A stretch of 30,027 bases of DNA from Cyanobacteria bacterium UBA7753. Its GTDB lineage: Bacteria; Cyanobacteriota; Vampirovibrionia; Gastranaerophilales; Gastranaerophilaceae. The DNA lies in contig DLEF01000046.1 of the NCBI GenBank assembly GCA_002481545.1, positions 1 through 30,027 on the forward strand, written 5' to 3'. The stretch's first letter is position 1, and the number at the start of each line of letters is the position of its first letter. This document shows positions 18,801-22,260 of the stretch, one piece after another. Under the pieces are notes generated by a model, which had not been told where the DNA came from, did no database searches, and saw nothing but the letters and a program-made list of their open reading frames with translations. A program made the translations under genes and the position numbers.

Positions 18801-20069
18801 GTTGAGAATTTGAGTTTCTATAGGATTGTTTACCAATTTTTTTACATCTGAAGACAGCGTTGAGACATTAAAATCATTTAATGATGTAAGTTTGATAATA
18901 CCTGTAGAGCCCGAGTTTACGGTAAATGTATCGGAGGTAACAGCACCGTTTGAATATGCAAAATCAAAGAGATAATCGACAGCTTCAGCCGAATTAAGAA
19001 CGCCAAGATTATAATTTGAATTTACACCGTCTTTTACGGATATTGAGCCTGTTTGAGCAGTCAGAGAGGAAGAATCAAAACTGCCTTTATCCGAACCGTT
19101 AATTCCAAGAACAACATTTGCATTATTTAGAGTAATATCAGCATTTTTGACAGCATTATAGAACTTTACGGAACTGTTGCTGTCACCTGATATAGAGAGG
19201 TTGTATTTATCGGCATCACCCGAAATTTTATCATAGAAGATTATGGACGCACCGTTTGTCGGAGTCATTTTCAATGTTGAACTCTTTTCCATATAAACGG
19301 CTGTATAATCAGGGTTATCCGATGTCCCGACATAATTGCCTCTGAAAGTGGAATTGACACTGCTGTCGTCAGATGCAATTTCCACTGTTCCTGCACCGTA
19401 GATTGCACCACCCGCGGTAGTTGCCACGTTATTTGTAAAAGTTGAATTTTTGAGAACTATATCACTTATAGAGTATATCGCACCACCCTGTGCGGCTGAG
19501 TTAGAAGAAAATGTTGTGTTTGATATTTCAGTTTTTCCGCCCGTATAAATTGCTCCGCCTTTTTGAGCGGATTTATTTGAAGAGAAGGTGGCATTACTTA
19601 CATTAAGCGTCCCTGTAGAATATATCGCGCCACCGTCTGCAGTTGCATTCATTGCTGAGTATGTACCGCCTGAAATTGTTGCATTTCCGACAGAATTAAT
19701 CAATGCCCCGTAATCACGAGAGAAATTTTGCCAAGTTGAACTTCCCGTATTGGCTAAAGACAGCGTTTGACCGTCCCCGACAGTAAAGCCGTAACCCGAA
19801 AGCGCTGATGAGACATATGCGTTAATAACAGATGAGGATGCGTTTATTGTTAAAGAATCGACAGAAAGAGAACCTAAATTGTAATTATCCTCAGTTGCAT
19901 TTAAGTTTTTGGAAGATATGTTTATCGTTGTATCATCGGGGTTTTGAAGAGCATTAACAAGTTCGCCGTAAGTCGAAACATTTACGGTCGCAGCAAACGC
20001 AGTACTTGTACCAAATACAAGCATAGCAAGCGTGTATATAAAATTTTTCGCTATCTTCCTCATATGCAT
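1..20069 (-). CDS. Giant Pmp-like repetitive surface protein (3' end outside window)
   Basis: One frame with no stop that I could find runs from ATG 20069 (second in-frame ATG at 20063) off the left edge, giving at least 6,689 codons. I checked the phase by translating segments along the length; ten copies of a conserved anchor are all in the same frame. From the second Met, residues 1-24 form a signal peptide (MRKIAKNF, hydrophobic core, AFA-A cleavage). The rest is rich in N, S, T, G and A, nearly free of Cys, and built of repeats with GGAIY-N-x-G followed by a FxxN-like motif. This is the signature of chlamydial polymorphic outer-membrane proteins, which are beta-helical autotransporter passengers. 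I therefore infer an exported, elongated beta-helix acting as a surface adhesin or stalk. The membrane anchor (beta-barrel or other) would lie beyond the left edge and is not seen. ATG 20069 is preferred because a GGGGTG Shine-Dalgarno-like stretch lies 8 nt upstream. Ligand and function are unknown. Confidence 0.93.
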   Translation of the reverse strand, partial: MHMRKIAKNFIYTLAMLVFGTSTAFAATVNVSTYGELVNALQNPDDTTINISSKNLNATEDNYNLGSLSVDSLTINASSSVINAYVSSALSGYGFTVGDGQTLSLANTGSSTWQNFSRDYGALINSVGNATISGGTYSAMNATADGGAIYSTGTLNVSNATFSSNKSAQKGGAIYTGGKTEISNTTFSSNSAAQGGAIYSISDIVLKNSTFTNNVATTAGGAIYGAGTVEIASDDSSVNSTFRGNYVGTSDNPDYTAVYMEKSSTLKMTPTNGASIIFYDKISGDADKYNLSISGDSNSSVKFYNAVKNADITLNNANVVLGINGSDKGSFDSSSLTAQTGSISVKDGVNSNYNLGVLNSAEAVDYLFDFAYSNGAVTSDTFTVNSGSTGIIKLTSLNDFNVSTLSSDVKKLVNNPIETQILNNTGSTVKLQLPSDKTASVTPENYYTGSRYTVKYNGSSDYDFLGTYGLRINDAGNAVVIFADLSDTLMELNTYSPNNTADRYFTLGANTYAVTANTGKTSSVGKMNVVGTNSSSSIINYGSSYSGFVVPETASLNLSDLTIQNAKTTGNGSVIRNSGVVNISDVIFNSNSAALGGVIYNNGTLNISDSTFTSNKGSEGGAIYSVGNLVLKNTSFNNNSATTNGGAIYGAGTVSISSDNSSKNSTFGNNYTGSTSNADYVAVYMDNGSTLNLVPTNSASINFYDKISGSSDGYNVAITGDGSGSVKLYNAVNNANVTLNNATLVLGRNGADRANFETSSLNAQTGTISSKDGLNINYNLGTLTSSENVKYLTDFEYKNGAFNADTFTVNAGSTGTITLTSLSDFDLSVVTNIIDLAKNPVEKQILDNTGSSVKLKLPTDKTVTVSIADYYDSANTRYNVTYSSDSSYDFVGKYGLSINDAGNTVILSAAADDLLRAINTYTPSGSEPVADRYFNMSEATYTVSANTGTTSTSGSMNVVGTSMDKSIIDYGNKYSGFVAPISSNLNISTVTVKNALSATNGGVVNNAGTTNITNSAFTGNVATHGAVIYNTGNLVITDSVFDSNRAYSLSESTSGGAIYNTGTINYISNAEFRNNYSGSNAGNGYGGAIYNTGSIGYISASFIGNYIDSIALNTGGAIYSTADLRMLADNANYIMSGNYVMNNGTKSYNAIYMSPDKQNRTPKLTFEVDNGGSWTLFDPVNGTDQKYSLDIISNTGGGTLNLFNQLNNANVTIGTGVTLNLSEKNYDSSLDSVYTTYDFNSLSDNTSSPANLILDLLYSTDESNRKSDVIHVTGSNGLKFIIKDIIGVKASDITDNEIVYNIINTYSPNVSIELDPDLAANLVNGMNLYNSYFQDGVFKITSDDFLGSTGVKVSDDGHSLVFGRVLNDDILSTINTFTPQQSAVPDLKDSVLVDRYMYITSSNDGVYKAISSTGKTAVYTDTEGNYKTFYLIGEPENGAVVDYDNKYSGFILDQNAKVNISNVTFKNANSDTFGAVFQNRGNLVLDKVNFESNALTTTPSSDITGGIFYNAATFADLTSDFTNNKVTLNSLGEDSKAVYTVYGGVLYNSSTINSISGTYSGNTVSTLGNGTVRGGVLSIGALGSVKSLKNATFSSNRVDSVAQSVFGGAIYNAGTISGALQANFDSNIISTSGNTPDGDNIVAQGGAVYTSGTLSSIKSDFTSNRAVNSNGSASGGALYLASNLSSLTSNFTSNFASASGSGGNAMGGALYSENANTFNINNSMFTQNKAVAQSGNAYGGAIYNSKIISSVASTDDSKYYFIGNYAISSSISATSQGGAIYNATGATMSAISTYFENNYAQSYGDAMGGAIQNLGSVSEISSDFKNNYAISTNRAATGGALSILGSLSSVSGTFEGNYVQGATLARGGALSVQPTGSNNQVLTISSSFIGNYAISSGSALGGAIYTISDLLFNARNKTIEFIGNYVASSTNADSKNYQAIYVNGTNRTLNFNMSENGGYNIQDGIGGAYTYNVNFRGTDSTPGRVYLMGETDNAIVSLNNVEFTFGKDTFKNGKTNTVNTTSVFKPNSGIANLQDNAITAYNIAAYQPTANAQKDNNFVFQLDLNQDNKTIDTFNVDSSQSSGVFVINSIKMIGSSKNIEDNIYKVITGGNNSIYLVAGKDLNGNIAVVLPDVTYDYYVGKATNGYVYRIATTNTYRDSINLSYQEGVDLLHDWNIFKTNDAKTFRLPGVNNTYRVQRDTGYTVPNTTHRVIGTMQNSLYPLIDYMNQYSGFILQNGTSLSLERVWIQNATTAGRSTAADANLNNGALVYSTGGSLTMNYVRLANNTANSGGAIYSTAGVTGYNAVFNTNTATQSGGAIYSAGSLSLSSGGFTGNTAGNKGGAIYSTNSLGLNNVSFTSNSATGEGGAIYADKGSSATVSAGTFSQNTSGTIGGAIYADTLNLDTGRTSFSNNTATEQGGALYIGKLLDVTSNGVSFNSNYAKLGGAVYVDENAAYNIHSRYNDDYERLEDANVTYTGNGVIKDSDGNITSIADKGGALYILGTYTPGSYSSQTFSGNYANQGGAIYSNYKLDYSSETVQHAGSAGVSFSGNYALGDGALGGAIYAVASAPVSFSSDSVTSNYSEGSGGAIYSEANVYAYGTSFNSNTAKTGSGGAIYLNNTDTSGANKLSLNLDVDTLNSNTAAELGGALYLTENTSLSIWGGHMEGNSAKKGGVAYLSDNTSASISSQAVSTATANNVVTNVIDTNYYSNNAISIKGNSATEEGGAFYFSNTTNTSYNMRTFESNTAGTKGGAVYNEGTITNSSATGYYAMSKFLSNAVNATAESTDAMGGALYNSGTFNASWGAQDSGVNFYYNTASSSTGSALGGAIYNSGSILSSKEPHIWYGRYNINNNSVTTTANNSVAAGGGVYNTGTIDFLWYIRSNTATATNGTNSSAIGAGLYNTGTINNMYVDVRWNNAYGNSGADGISMGGGIYNTGTITPDITGTGSSRRTNNGYYGIYIESNNVNDKSGSAMGGGIYNTGKIGLDSGDTSRLYINNNSVTGVVNAYGGGVYNGVGGVIQNMLAQSNHAIATNGDALGGGLYNAGIIEKYILINNSRWYVNSSNSNYVRADNGTAAGGAIYNSGNINGIEFQYDDDDPEINRIEVANFANNYARGKNAYGGAIYTTTPLTFINASFTNNYAYGSADAKGGAIYSTSDITLQPSGTTVANIQGNYITVNGVRSNQAIYMANPDSTLTFNALNAAMVKIYDTIDGAQGYNINIKGNNTASVRFMSNNALIKNADTTVNTVNLSIANNTFADTNDTLNTQSGRIATTDGSASNYTINKLTSSANANYVFDIDFSNSVADKLVTPDSSSSGTVYIKTLNFIDSSAVSGQTKTFQILSNADGNSNLQLALDSAINGKKYTSQLPNTVVYWNEKYADTVYSVGLATTKTTNDSISVTVDSLRPRDILAVINQYDSLNDEKYFIFDDTSNVYKVTENTGVTSDKKKFHINGPTYADPKVDYNKNYYGFEMSKRGSNIDTRYVDYINAYKSKSDTSDGNGAVFDITSASTLYFLDGVIRDSVAEGYGGAAYINNASSATFDWIAFNNNLASEGGAVYLNTTNNVRISQSSFSGNKAVNTSGVARGGAIYSKGALTIYNDSESYGGVPFNGNYAIGSTSALGGAIYSKGNVTLQGHGYIQGNYTQTGNGGKVSNFIYLDGNNLTFTIQADSNRDIRSGERYGFRIKDDFDASSNYNLVLNYGNIYLLNENLGPATATVNSANVWVSPNTFDDVPITFKGGSLRTTDDYGATIYSSSDAKYPDGYQFMKLTVNTGNYNTECDRQRLNTYIDFDTNDVSKYDQITVGSGSTGILYLTYDRQKDLPAQETIFKILNSADGGLTRETAPVYLELDPYFNLWDRNNVNQYKTVLPAVADYNFGYSNTYVWKLWTTDSYHDSIRVVYQDTDLLSELNRKDYFEDNRIFYIPKNAGYIVGRNTGTTWNGTDMSVLYKFADGETNDIFNNLATRDYPVINYGGNYSGFHVPVSKDGQTGLTINGVRIINAVSSSNGAVIGAKIDGDVNNRPTTSLGRINITNTIFQSNSVNSSVSDIAGGAIHSSGEILELSGSMLSNSATSSSNAYAGALYNGGTIGDMNEIFTSNRVSSSSTSSNNTAAGGALYNTNGATIASIKGSFSSNAVNTSSAYAQGGALYNNGVITNGITASFSSNYVVTSSDGLAAGGAVYNDTSAEQNLNITGSFTGNYAISGTNNSSGGALFNNAVMGTISSSSISGNYTYASSSLAQGGAIANLGTISKVDTQTLNSNSATSKSSIAQGGAVYNAGQITEFNSSTVSGNTVTSTDSTAQGGVLYNEGQITKFNTQSFSSNKATSTSGTAQGGAIAIGSRGTIAGELDGSFENNEVSSTSGLAQGGALYVEGSISNLKGYTNNGTTANSTFTSNKATSQTGSAYGAAIVVAGGSTRAIISNITSDFTSNYLSAGRNAYGGAIYQNKNSRISTLNGSFNSNTASAGATASGGAIYNEGEIQTLIAKDIDGKAGFYQNIATTSGVAARGGAISNSGNIQSVTGNFTENKAISTNASGIAYGGAIYNTGTLAVVSGSFIGNYAIGNTSNSGGSHGGAIYTTADIIMRADKAQDKNADYVVKGNYYSNDMGVNMPIESVYVANKDATLTIDAKNGGSWALYDQINGVKGYNTILTSSDATLGNPSGKIYLYTNINNSNVTLNNANITTVEGADGTEDYVQQNSVYAFDKLTVTPDATTKWGIDFFRDSEGSWVADTINAGKGSTGTIEISELKGLSQDDIVLDVVKNSFSYKIIYRDSSDEFADNKLSITLSKELTDYYNKTIQADIYSVKDENGNPLYYELTPDSYTGTIGLHVNETGDTIVVGSVTPADSLAQVNQLKSTIERRFIVSDTTTPYKTVENTGETGLTGAMHLIGVLGENNARPGIDYQNKNSGFVIPKNGKVTIQNVDIANAVGTAVNQGGIIANNSGNLVIENSIFRDSNGAIQSDVGGVIVNNANSTLSISKDDGTTETSSITSEFNNNTITNNFGSINAGALYNKGTIDVLNANFTANIVNALNDSQGGAIYNEGTISSVTGVLQRNSAFSKSSNAFGGGIYNKGTISKINGNAIISNVVGIYNDGGVDVSYPKNVQGGGLYNTGTIDEITSEFSSNSSQNATEISSGGAIYNSGTINTLSSDFTGNSVSVSGDAFANAVAYGGAIHLADKGKITNVTGTFSGNNIIIGNSGYGGAISVDENAVITNLITANNRIDDLESYDRAGIISNSYVSSGTGDAMGGAISLAGTINTLQTAFVQNITRSDNGNAYGGALYLPETGTVNYADVVFYGNSANSTYNQAIGGAVYLLGTLTFPTDETVIFSKNVALSRSQTAKGGALYIGTTGHIKNLADVSFSGNLVQSDGDYAYGGAIYNETEDSLPLIGGSFNSNYAVGNYANAGAIYNTGNINTMLATFTGNYASGNNTFGGAIVNDGEKAVIEAIGSVDKPTVFDSNYSKSSLADNGVAAAGAIQNKGGTINNIYADITNNNATGKIVYGGAIVNEGGTIENIYGDIKGNYISGNSNAGNATSAKGGAIYNTGSFNSIEGSITGNYAVADNALGGAIYTTGDIKFNSVGKDYVIRDNYISAPDSDIKTNQAIYVDGEDVTLAFNAINQGSYTIDDDFTGSQVYTLTFTGENGDDYASGSKYVLNGHFDNATASFNSGYYKFQADSFANENTTLAVNDGTVMMNDGAFTEYVIGGALTSNEVAKYDLDINSDVYNDENVRIGAADSIKTGAGSDGTVYINSLNGTKNVNDGERLVIKILKVADSDNPDLADKKLQLALNPEIKLDDGVDNVFKEVASYLDESTGQYIVHSSDFIGQIGVFLNDEKDSVVLSRITLDTLRETNMSDLTPRIYQIDSNKQNVVENVALGETGSGEFTVNGISDDSSASSIDLNGHTGFDLEKQTDLTVNNVTINGAGVDDNGKGAIYVNYHDDENDVYSTVALNNVILSGNKNALTNDKGQVTLDNVTVSAGTEDSANDIINNSILTVNKSTVSSKLTNTSRLTINDDVTVQSLVNSGNVDITPTDGVDNVTTTLNVLQNNGTVNLSTTSKLISNISGTGTVQTTDKSVATDLTEAVFNGNTMIANNGDLTFAVNTFANVGEAKFGGVKTTDEEGNESVVGGINIRAADNTINRYNINKLTAGENANLFIDSSIDYNTPNNSTIDNFSVGAGSTGNLIVSDITGIDADQLVKNVAIELIVINNVQDSNVTISLTDDLVNNLKRTYDVQFYQNKSDNKYYVYSDSYIGDTGVYLNDSQTGIILGHINAKKTLHETTIFEDTANERIYTFRGDSDSIRVQEDINLSYVDDTTTTAGAGIFTINGKDEDASHSIVDLSDSNDSSVRYNGFELNKETTFNTNNITIENGDTALSSNNDKAVSTLNNTVFTNNTVAINNILGTVNLNNALVNISDDNNVDTNNVLNASTMNIANSTIKTSVTNSGDLTTTEDAANNNINKITNTKNTNLNGQNDVITTFENTGEIAELKTAGKTTITTLTNSGNVETSGENIIDTATNDKTITLGGTVADITTKLNNNENATFTSTTTTSTHIKEADNKGTMDLNGTNDTVDTLTNSNAVTATSTTILKTVTNNENATITSTGTTTIEDVTNSGTIALNGEDTVKKLTNNNIVTTTENTTFGNIINNAAGTITSEGTTTYNTVSNAGTINLK
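3325..5240 (-). repeat. GGAIY repeat array 8 of the giant protein
   Basis: About 16 Pmp-like units (GGAIY, GGALY, GGGIY, GGAIV variants, each followed by an N-x-G turn and a FxxN-like element), hand counted. It is the last GGAIY array before the left edge. It includes GGGLYNTG and GGGIYNKG units near 4700-4860. Confidence 0.8.
6320..7910 (-). repeat. GGAIY repeat array 7 of the giant protein
   Basis: About 15 Pmp-like units by hand count. Many units share a QGGA(I/V/L) start and Ser/Thr-rich connecting turns such as ATSTSGTAQGG, which suggests expansion from one another within this array. Confidence 0.8.
9175..9480 (-). repeat. GGAIY repeat array 6 of the giant protein
   Basis: A short array of four Pmp-like units (GGAAY, GGAVY, GGAIY, GGAIY) within the sixth supermodule. 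Confidence 0.75.
10600..13215 (-). repeat. GGAIY repeat array 5 of the giant protein (longest)
   Basis: About 26 Pmp-like units by hand count, the largest array in view. It contains a sub-block at about 10925-11475 where units carry GGG or GAG in place of GGA (GGGIYNTG, GGGVYNTG, GAGLYNTG) and are more alike than those on either side. Confidence 0.8.
14350..15570 (-). repeat. GGAIY repeat array 4 of the giant protein
   Basis: About 13 Pmp-like units, including divergent forms (GGIFY, GGVLY, GGVLS, GGAIQ, GGALS). The FxxN partner motifs remain readable between them. Confidence 0.78.
16715..17085 (-). repeat. GGAIY repeat array 3 of the giant protein
   Basis: A short array of about four units, three with GGAIY and one eroded to GGVVN, with a further HGAVIY variant. 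Confidence 0.72.
18115..18310 (-). repeat. GGAIY repeat array 2 of the giant protein
   Basis: Three units (GGVIY, GGAIY, GGAIY). The units and the sequence after them closely match array 1, pointing to duplication of a whole module. Confidence 0.75.
19390..19690 (-). repeat. GGAIY repeat array 1 of the giant protein (N-terminal)
   Basis: Four Pmp-like units (GGAIYSTG, GGAIYTGG, GGAIYSIS, GGAIYGAG) that begin about 125 residues after the start of the protein. Confidence 0.78.
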
Positions 20070-20077
20070 ACTCAGCA

Positions 20078-20094
20078 CACCCCACAAGGGAGTG
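20078..20094 (-). promoter_or_regulatory. 5' leader hairpin covering the Shine-Dalgarno-like site of the giant gene
   Basis: On the minus strand CACTCC (20094-20089) can pair with GGGGTG (20083-20078) around a 5-nt loop, with one G-U pair. The 3' arm is the only Shine-Dalgarno-like stretch and ends 8 nt before ATG 20069. The hairpin could therefore limit translation or protect the 5' end; both are inference. Confidence 0.4.
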
Positions 20095-20111
20095 AACTTA
20101 AAAAATGGATA

Positions 20112-20139
20112 TTTATACTCTTGTAATAGTTCTCAACAA
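20112..20139 (-). promoter_or_regulatory. Likely sigma70-type promoter of the giant gene
   Basis: On the minus strand TTGTTG (20139-20134) and TATAAA (20117-20112) are separated by 16 nt. The -10 matches the consensus at five of six positions and the -35 is weak. A start near 20105 would give a leader of about 36 nt. The stretch between here and the dnaX terminator (20140-20308) holds no gene that I can see, only AT-rich sequence. Confidence 0.45.
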
Positions 20140-20308
20140 TAAACTGTCTACTATTATTATAATGTATTTCGGATTTAAAAACCATAGCGAATACCTCGCC
20201 AATCTTAAACTATTTTAAGAATAAGACTATTAGCGGATTACAGGTGTATTATCCATGCCTATCAAACTTAACAAAACTAAACATATTTAACATCTCTTAA
20301 TAGATATC

Positions 20309-20331
20309 AAAAAACAATACCAAAGGGTATT
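20309..20331 (-). terminator. Rho-independent terminator downstream of dnaX
   Basis: On the minus strand AATACC, loop CTTT, GGTATT form a perfect 6-bp stem followed by G and six T. It begins about 25 nt after the dnaX stop, so it should separate dnaX from the giant gene on the same strand. A smaller GCAT/ATGC hairpin lies between it and the stop codon. Confidence 0.65.
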
Positions 20332-20356
20332 TCAGGGGCATTTTTATGCATTAAAA

Positions 20357-22228
20357 TTACTCAATAAATTTACCGTCAAATAAATTACGAACAGAAGTTG
20401 CGAAATCAGATTTCATATGTTCTTCATTTTCGGTATTTTTCTTTGCCTCATTGTGTTCCGAGACAGTTTCCTTTTCTTCGTCGGAAACTTCCTCTATCTT
20501 TTGCATAACTTCATGAGGAGGGGTTATTTTTTTTTTAGGTTGCTCTTCTTTCGGAGGAACAATTTTTGCATCCGCAGCCGTTCTTGCCCTGATAACCAAA
20601 TTGAAATCATCTTTTCCCAAAATCTGAGAAAATGCGGACATAAGCTTACTTCTGCGAACAGGTTCGTTAAATCTGTTTGCAAAAATCTGATTTTTTACGG
20701 CTAACACAATTTCATTACCGTTATACTCAACGACGCCAGCCATTCCTTTTAGTGCAGCTCGCTTAGGAGCATCGTTGCCGACAAGAACATTTATAGCATC
20801 AAGCCAAAGTTTAGAAAGATTATCTCCGCCTTGTGATATTTGCTGTTGCGGAGGTTGAGGCTGTTGTGTTTCATTATGTACGGATTGAGTCGGAGCCTCT
20901 GCGACTTTTGCAGGTTCGGCAGAAACTTCTTTATGTTCAACAACAGGTTCAACATGATTTTCTTGAACTGTTTTTGGTTGTTCATGTTTTTCTTGTACGT
21001 GTTCGTGGACGTGCGGAACAGGCTGTGCATGATGAACAGGAGCTTGAACAGTCGGTCTTGCAGGTTGAACTTGTCCGCCCTCTAATCTTAAAAGTCTGTT
21101 TTCCAAATCTTCCAATTTCGTATTGTCGGCGAGATTAGCCAAATCGATAAGTGCGACTTCAAGCCATAACTGTTGATTTGTTGTCTGTTTCATTTCTTTT
21201 ATGTAATCGGAAACCTTGTTTATCAAAAATACAATTTGATGTTTTTCTACTTGTTCAACAGTTTTTATCAAAGATTCAACCTGTTCTTTTGATAAATTTG
21301 TTAATTCAAGAGCGGATTTTTTATCGCAGGTTTTCACGATTAACATATTTTTGAAATGTAATAACAAGTTCGTCAAAATCTGTATCGGTTCATTCCCGTC
21401 ATTGTATATCTTTTCCAATTCCGATATAGCGGACGCACCATCTGATTTAATAATAAAATCGCTTAATTTACTTAAAGAATCAAAAGATAATCTGCCGAGA
21501 AGGTTGTTGATATCTTCTTCGGTAATTTCTTCCTGCCCTCCCATACTGCTGACTTGATCAAGGAGTGACAAACTGTCACGCATTCCGCCTGCGGAACTTT
21601 TCGCAATAACAGCAAGAGCGCCGTCCGTAATTTTCAGACCTTCTTTATCGGATATTTTTCTTAAATGCTCAATTATATCTTCCGTCGTAATTCTTTTGAA
21701 ATCAAATCTTTGGCAACGGCTGATAATCGTAGGCAAGACCTTGTGTGCCTCGGTCGTAGCAAGAATAAATATAACGTTTTTCGGCGGTTCCTCCAAGGTT
21801 TTAAGTAAAGCGTTGAACGCCTGATCCGTTAACATATGGACTTCGTCTATGATATAGATTTTATATTTACCGTGAACAGGGGCATAATTAACTTTTTCAA
21901 GTATTTCTCTTGCGTCATCAACGGAACGGTTACTTGCAGCATCCATCTCGATAACGTCGATAGGAACGGTATTTGTAATGGAAATACAGCTTTCGCACTT
22001 TTCACAAGGTGTCACGGTAGGACCGTTTACACAGTTCAAAGATTTAGCCAAAATTCTGGCAGTAGAGGTTTTACCTGTTCCTCTCGGGCCTGTAAATAAA
22101 TACGCATGAGCAATCTTATTGAGTTTTATTGCGTTTGACAAGGCTTTCTTAATATGCGCCTGTCCTACAATATCATCAAGCTTTTGCGGTCTGTATTTTC
22201 TATATAACGGTAAATATCCCTCATTCAT
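20357..22228 (-). CDS. dnaX: DNA polymerase III subunits gamma and tau
   Basis: 623-residue clamp-loader ATPase that loads the sliding clamp and links it to the polymerase core. Visible features are Walker A GPRGTGKT (47-54), the zinc-binding cysteines C66, C75, C78 and C81, Walker B with DEVH (128-131), and the SRC motif with the likely arginine finger R171. A Pro/Gln/His/Glu-rich linker covers about 385-465, and a DnaX C-terminal-type domain about 466-550. The tail is charged. Start ATG 22228 has no clear Shine-Dalgarno but a TATAAT sits only 9 nt upstream, so the mRNA may be nearly leaderless. A run of ten A in the coding strand (20527-20536, codons 565-568) could allow slippage. It is divergent from the LD-carboxypeptidase gene, 32 bp away. 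Confidence 0.97.
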   Translation of the reverse strand: MNEGYLPLYRKYRPQKLDDIVGQAHIKKALSNAIKLNKIAHAYLFTGPRGTGKTSTARILAKSLNCVNGPTVTPCEKCESCISITNTVPIDVIEMDAASNRSVDDAREILEKVNYAPVHGKYKIYIIDEVHMLTDQAFNALLKTLEEPPKNVIFILATTEAHKVLPTIISRCQRFDFKRITTEDIIEHLRKISDKEGLKITDGALAVIAKSSAGGMRDSLSLLDQVSSMGGQEEITEEDINNLLGRLSFDSLSKLSDFIIKSDGASAISELEKIYNDGNEPIQILTNLLLHFKNMLIVKTCDKKSALELTNLSKEQVESLIKTVEQVEKHQIVFLINKVSDYIKEMKQTTNQQLWLEVALIDLANLADNTKLEDLENRLLRLEGGQVQPARPTVQAPVHHAQPVPHVHEHVQEKHEQPKTVQENHVEPVVEHKEVSAEPAKVAEAPTQSVHNETQQPQPPQQQISQGGDNLSKLWLDAINVLVGNDAPKRAALKGMAGVVEYNGNEIVLAVKNQIFANRFNEPVRRSKLMSAFSQILGKDDFNLVIRARTAADAKIVPPKEEQPKKKITPPHEVMQKIEEVSDEEKETVSEHNEAKKNTENEEHMKSDFATSVRNLFDGKFIE

Positions 22229-22260
22229 GATAAAATTATTATAACATAAAGGAAAAATCT

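Noticed and set aside
1..20069. Regularly spaced short repeats considered as CRISPR or non-coding satellite DNA
   Set aside because: Repeats are degenerate at DNA level, vary in spacing by codon multiples, and keep one open frame with a conserved amino-acid pattern.
20417..22099. Plus-strand and alternative-frame ORFs over dnaX
   Set aside because: Shadows of dnaX; the dnaX frame carries all the conserved ATPase motifs.
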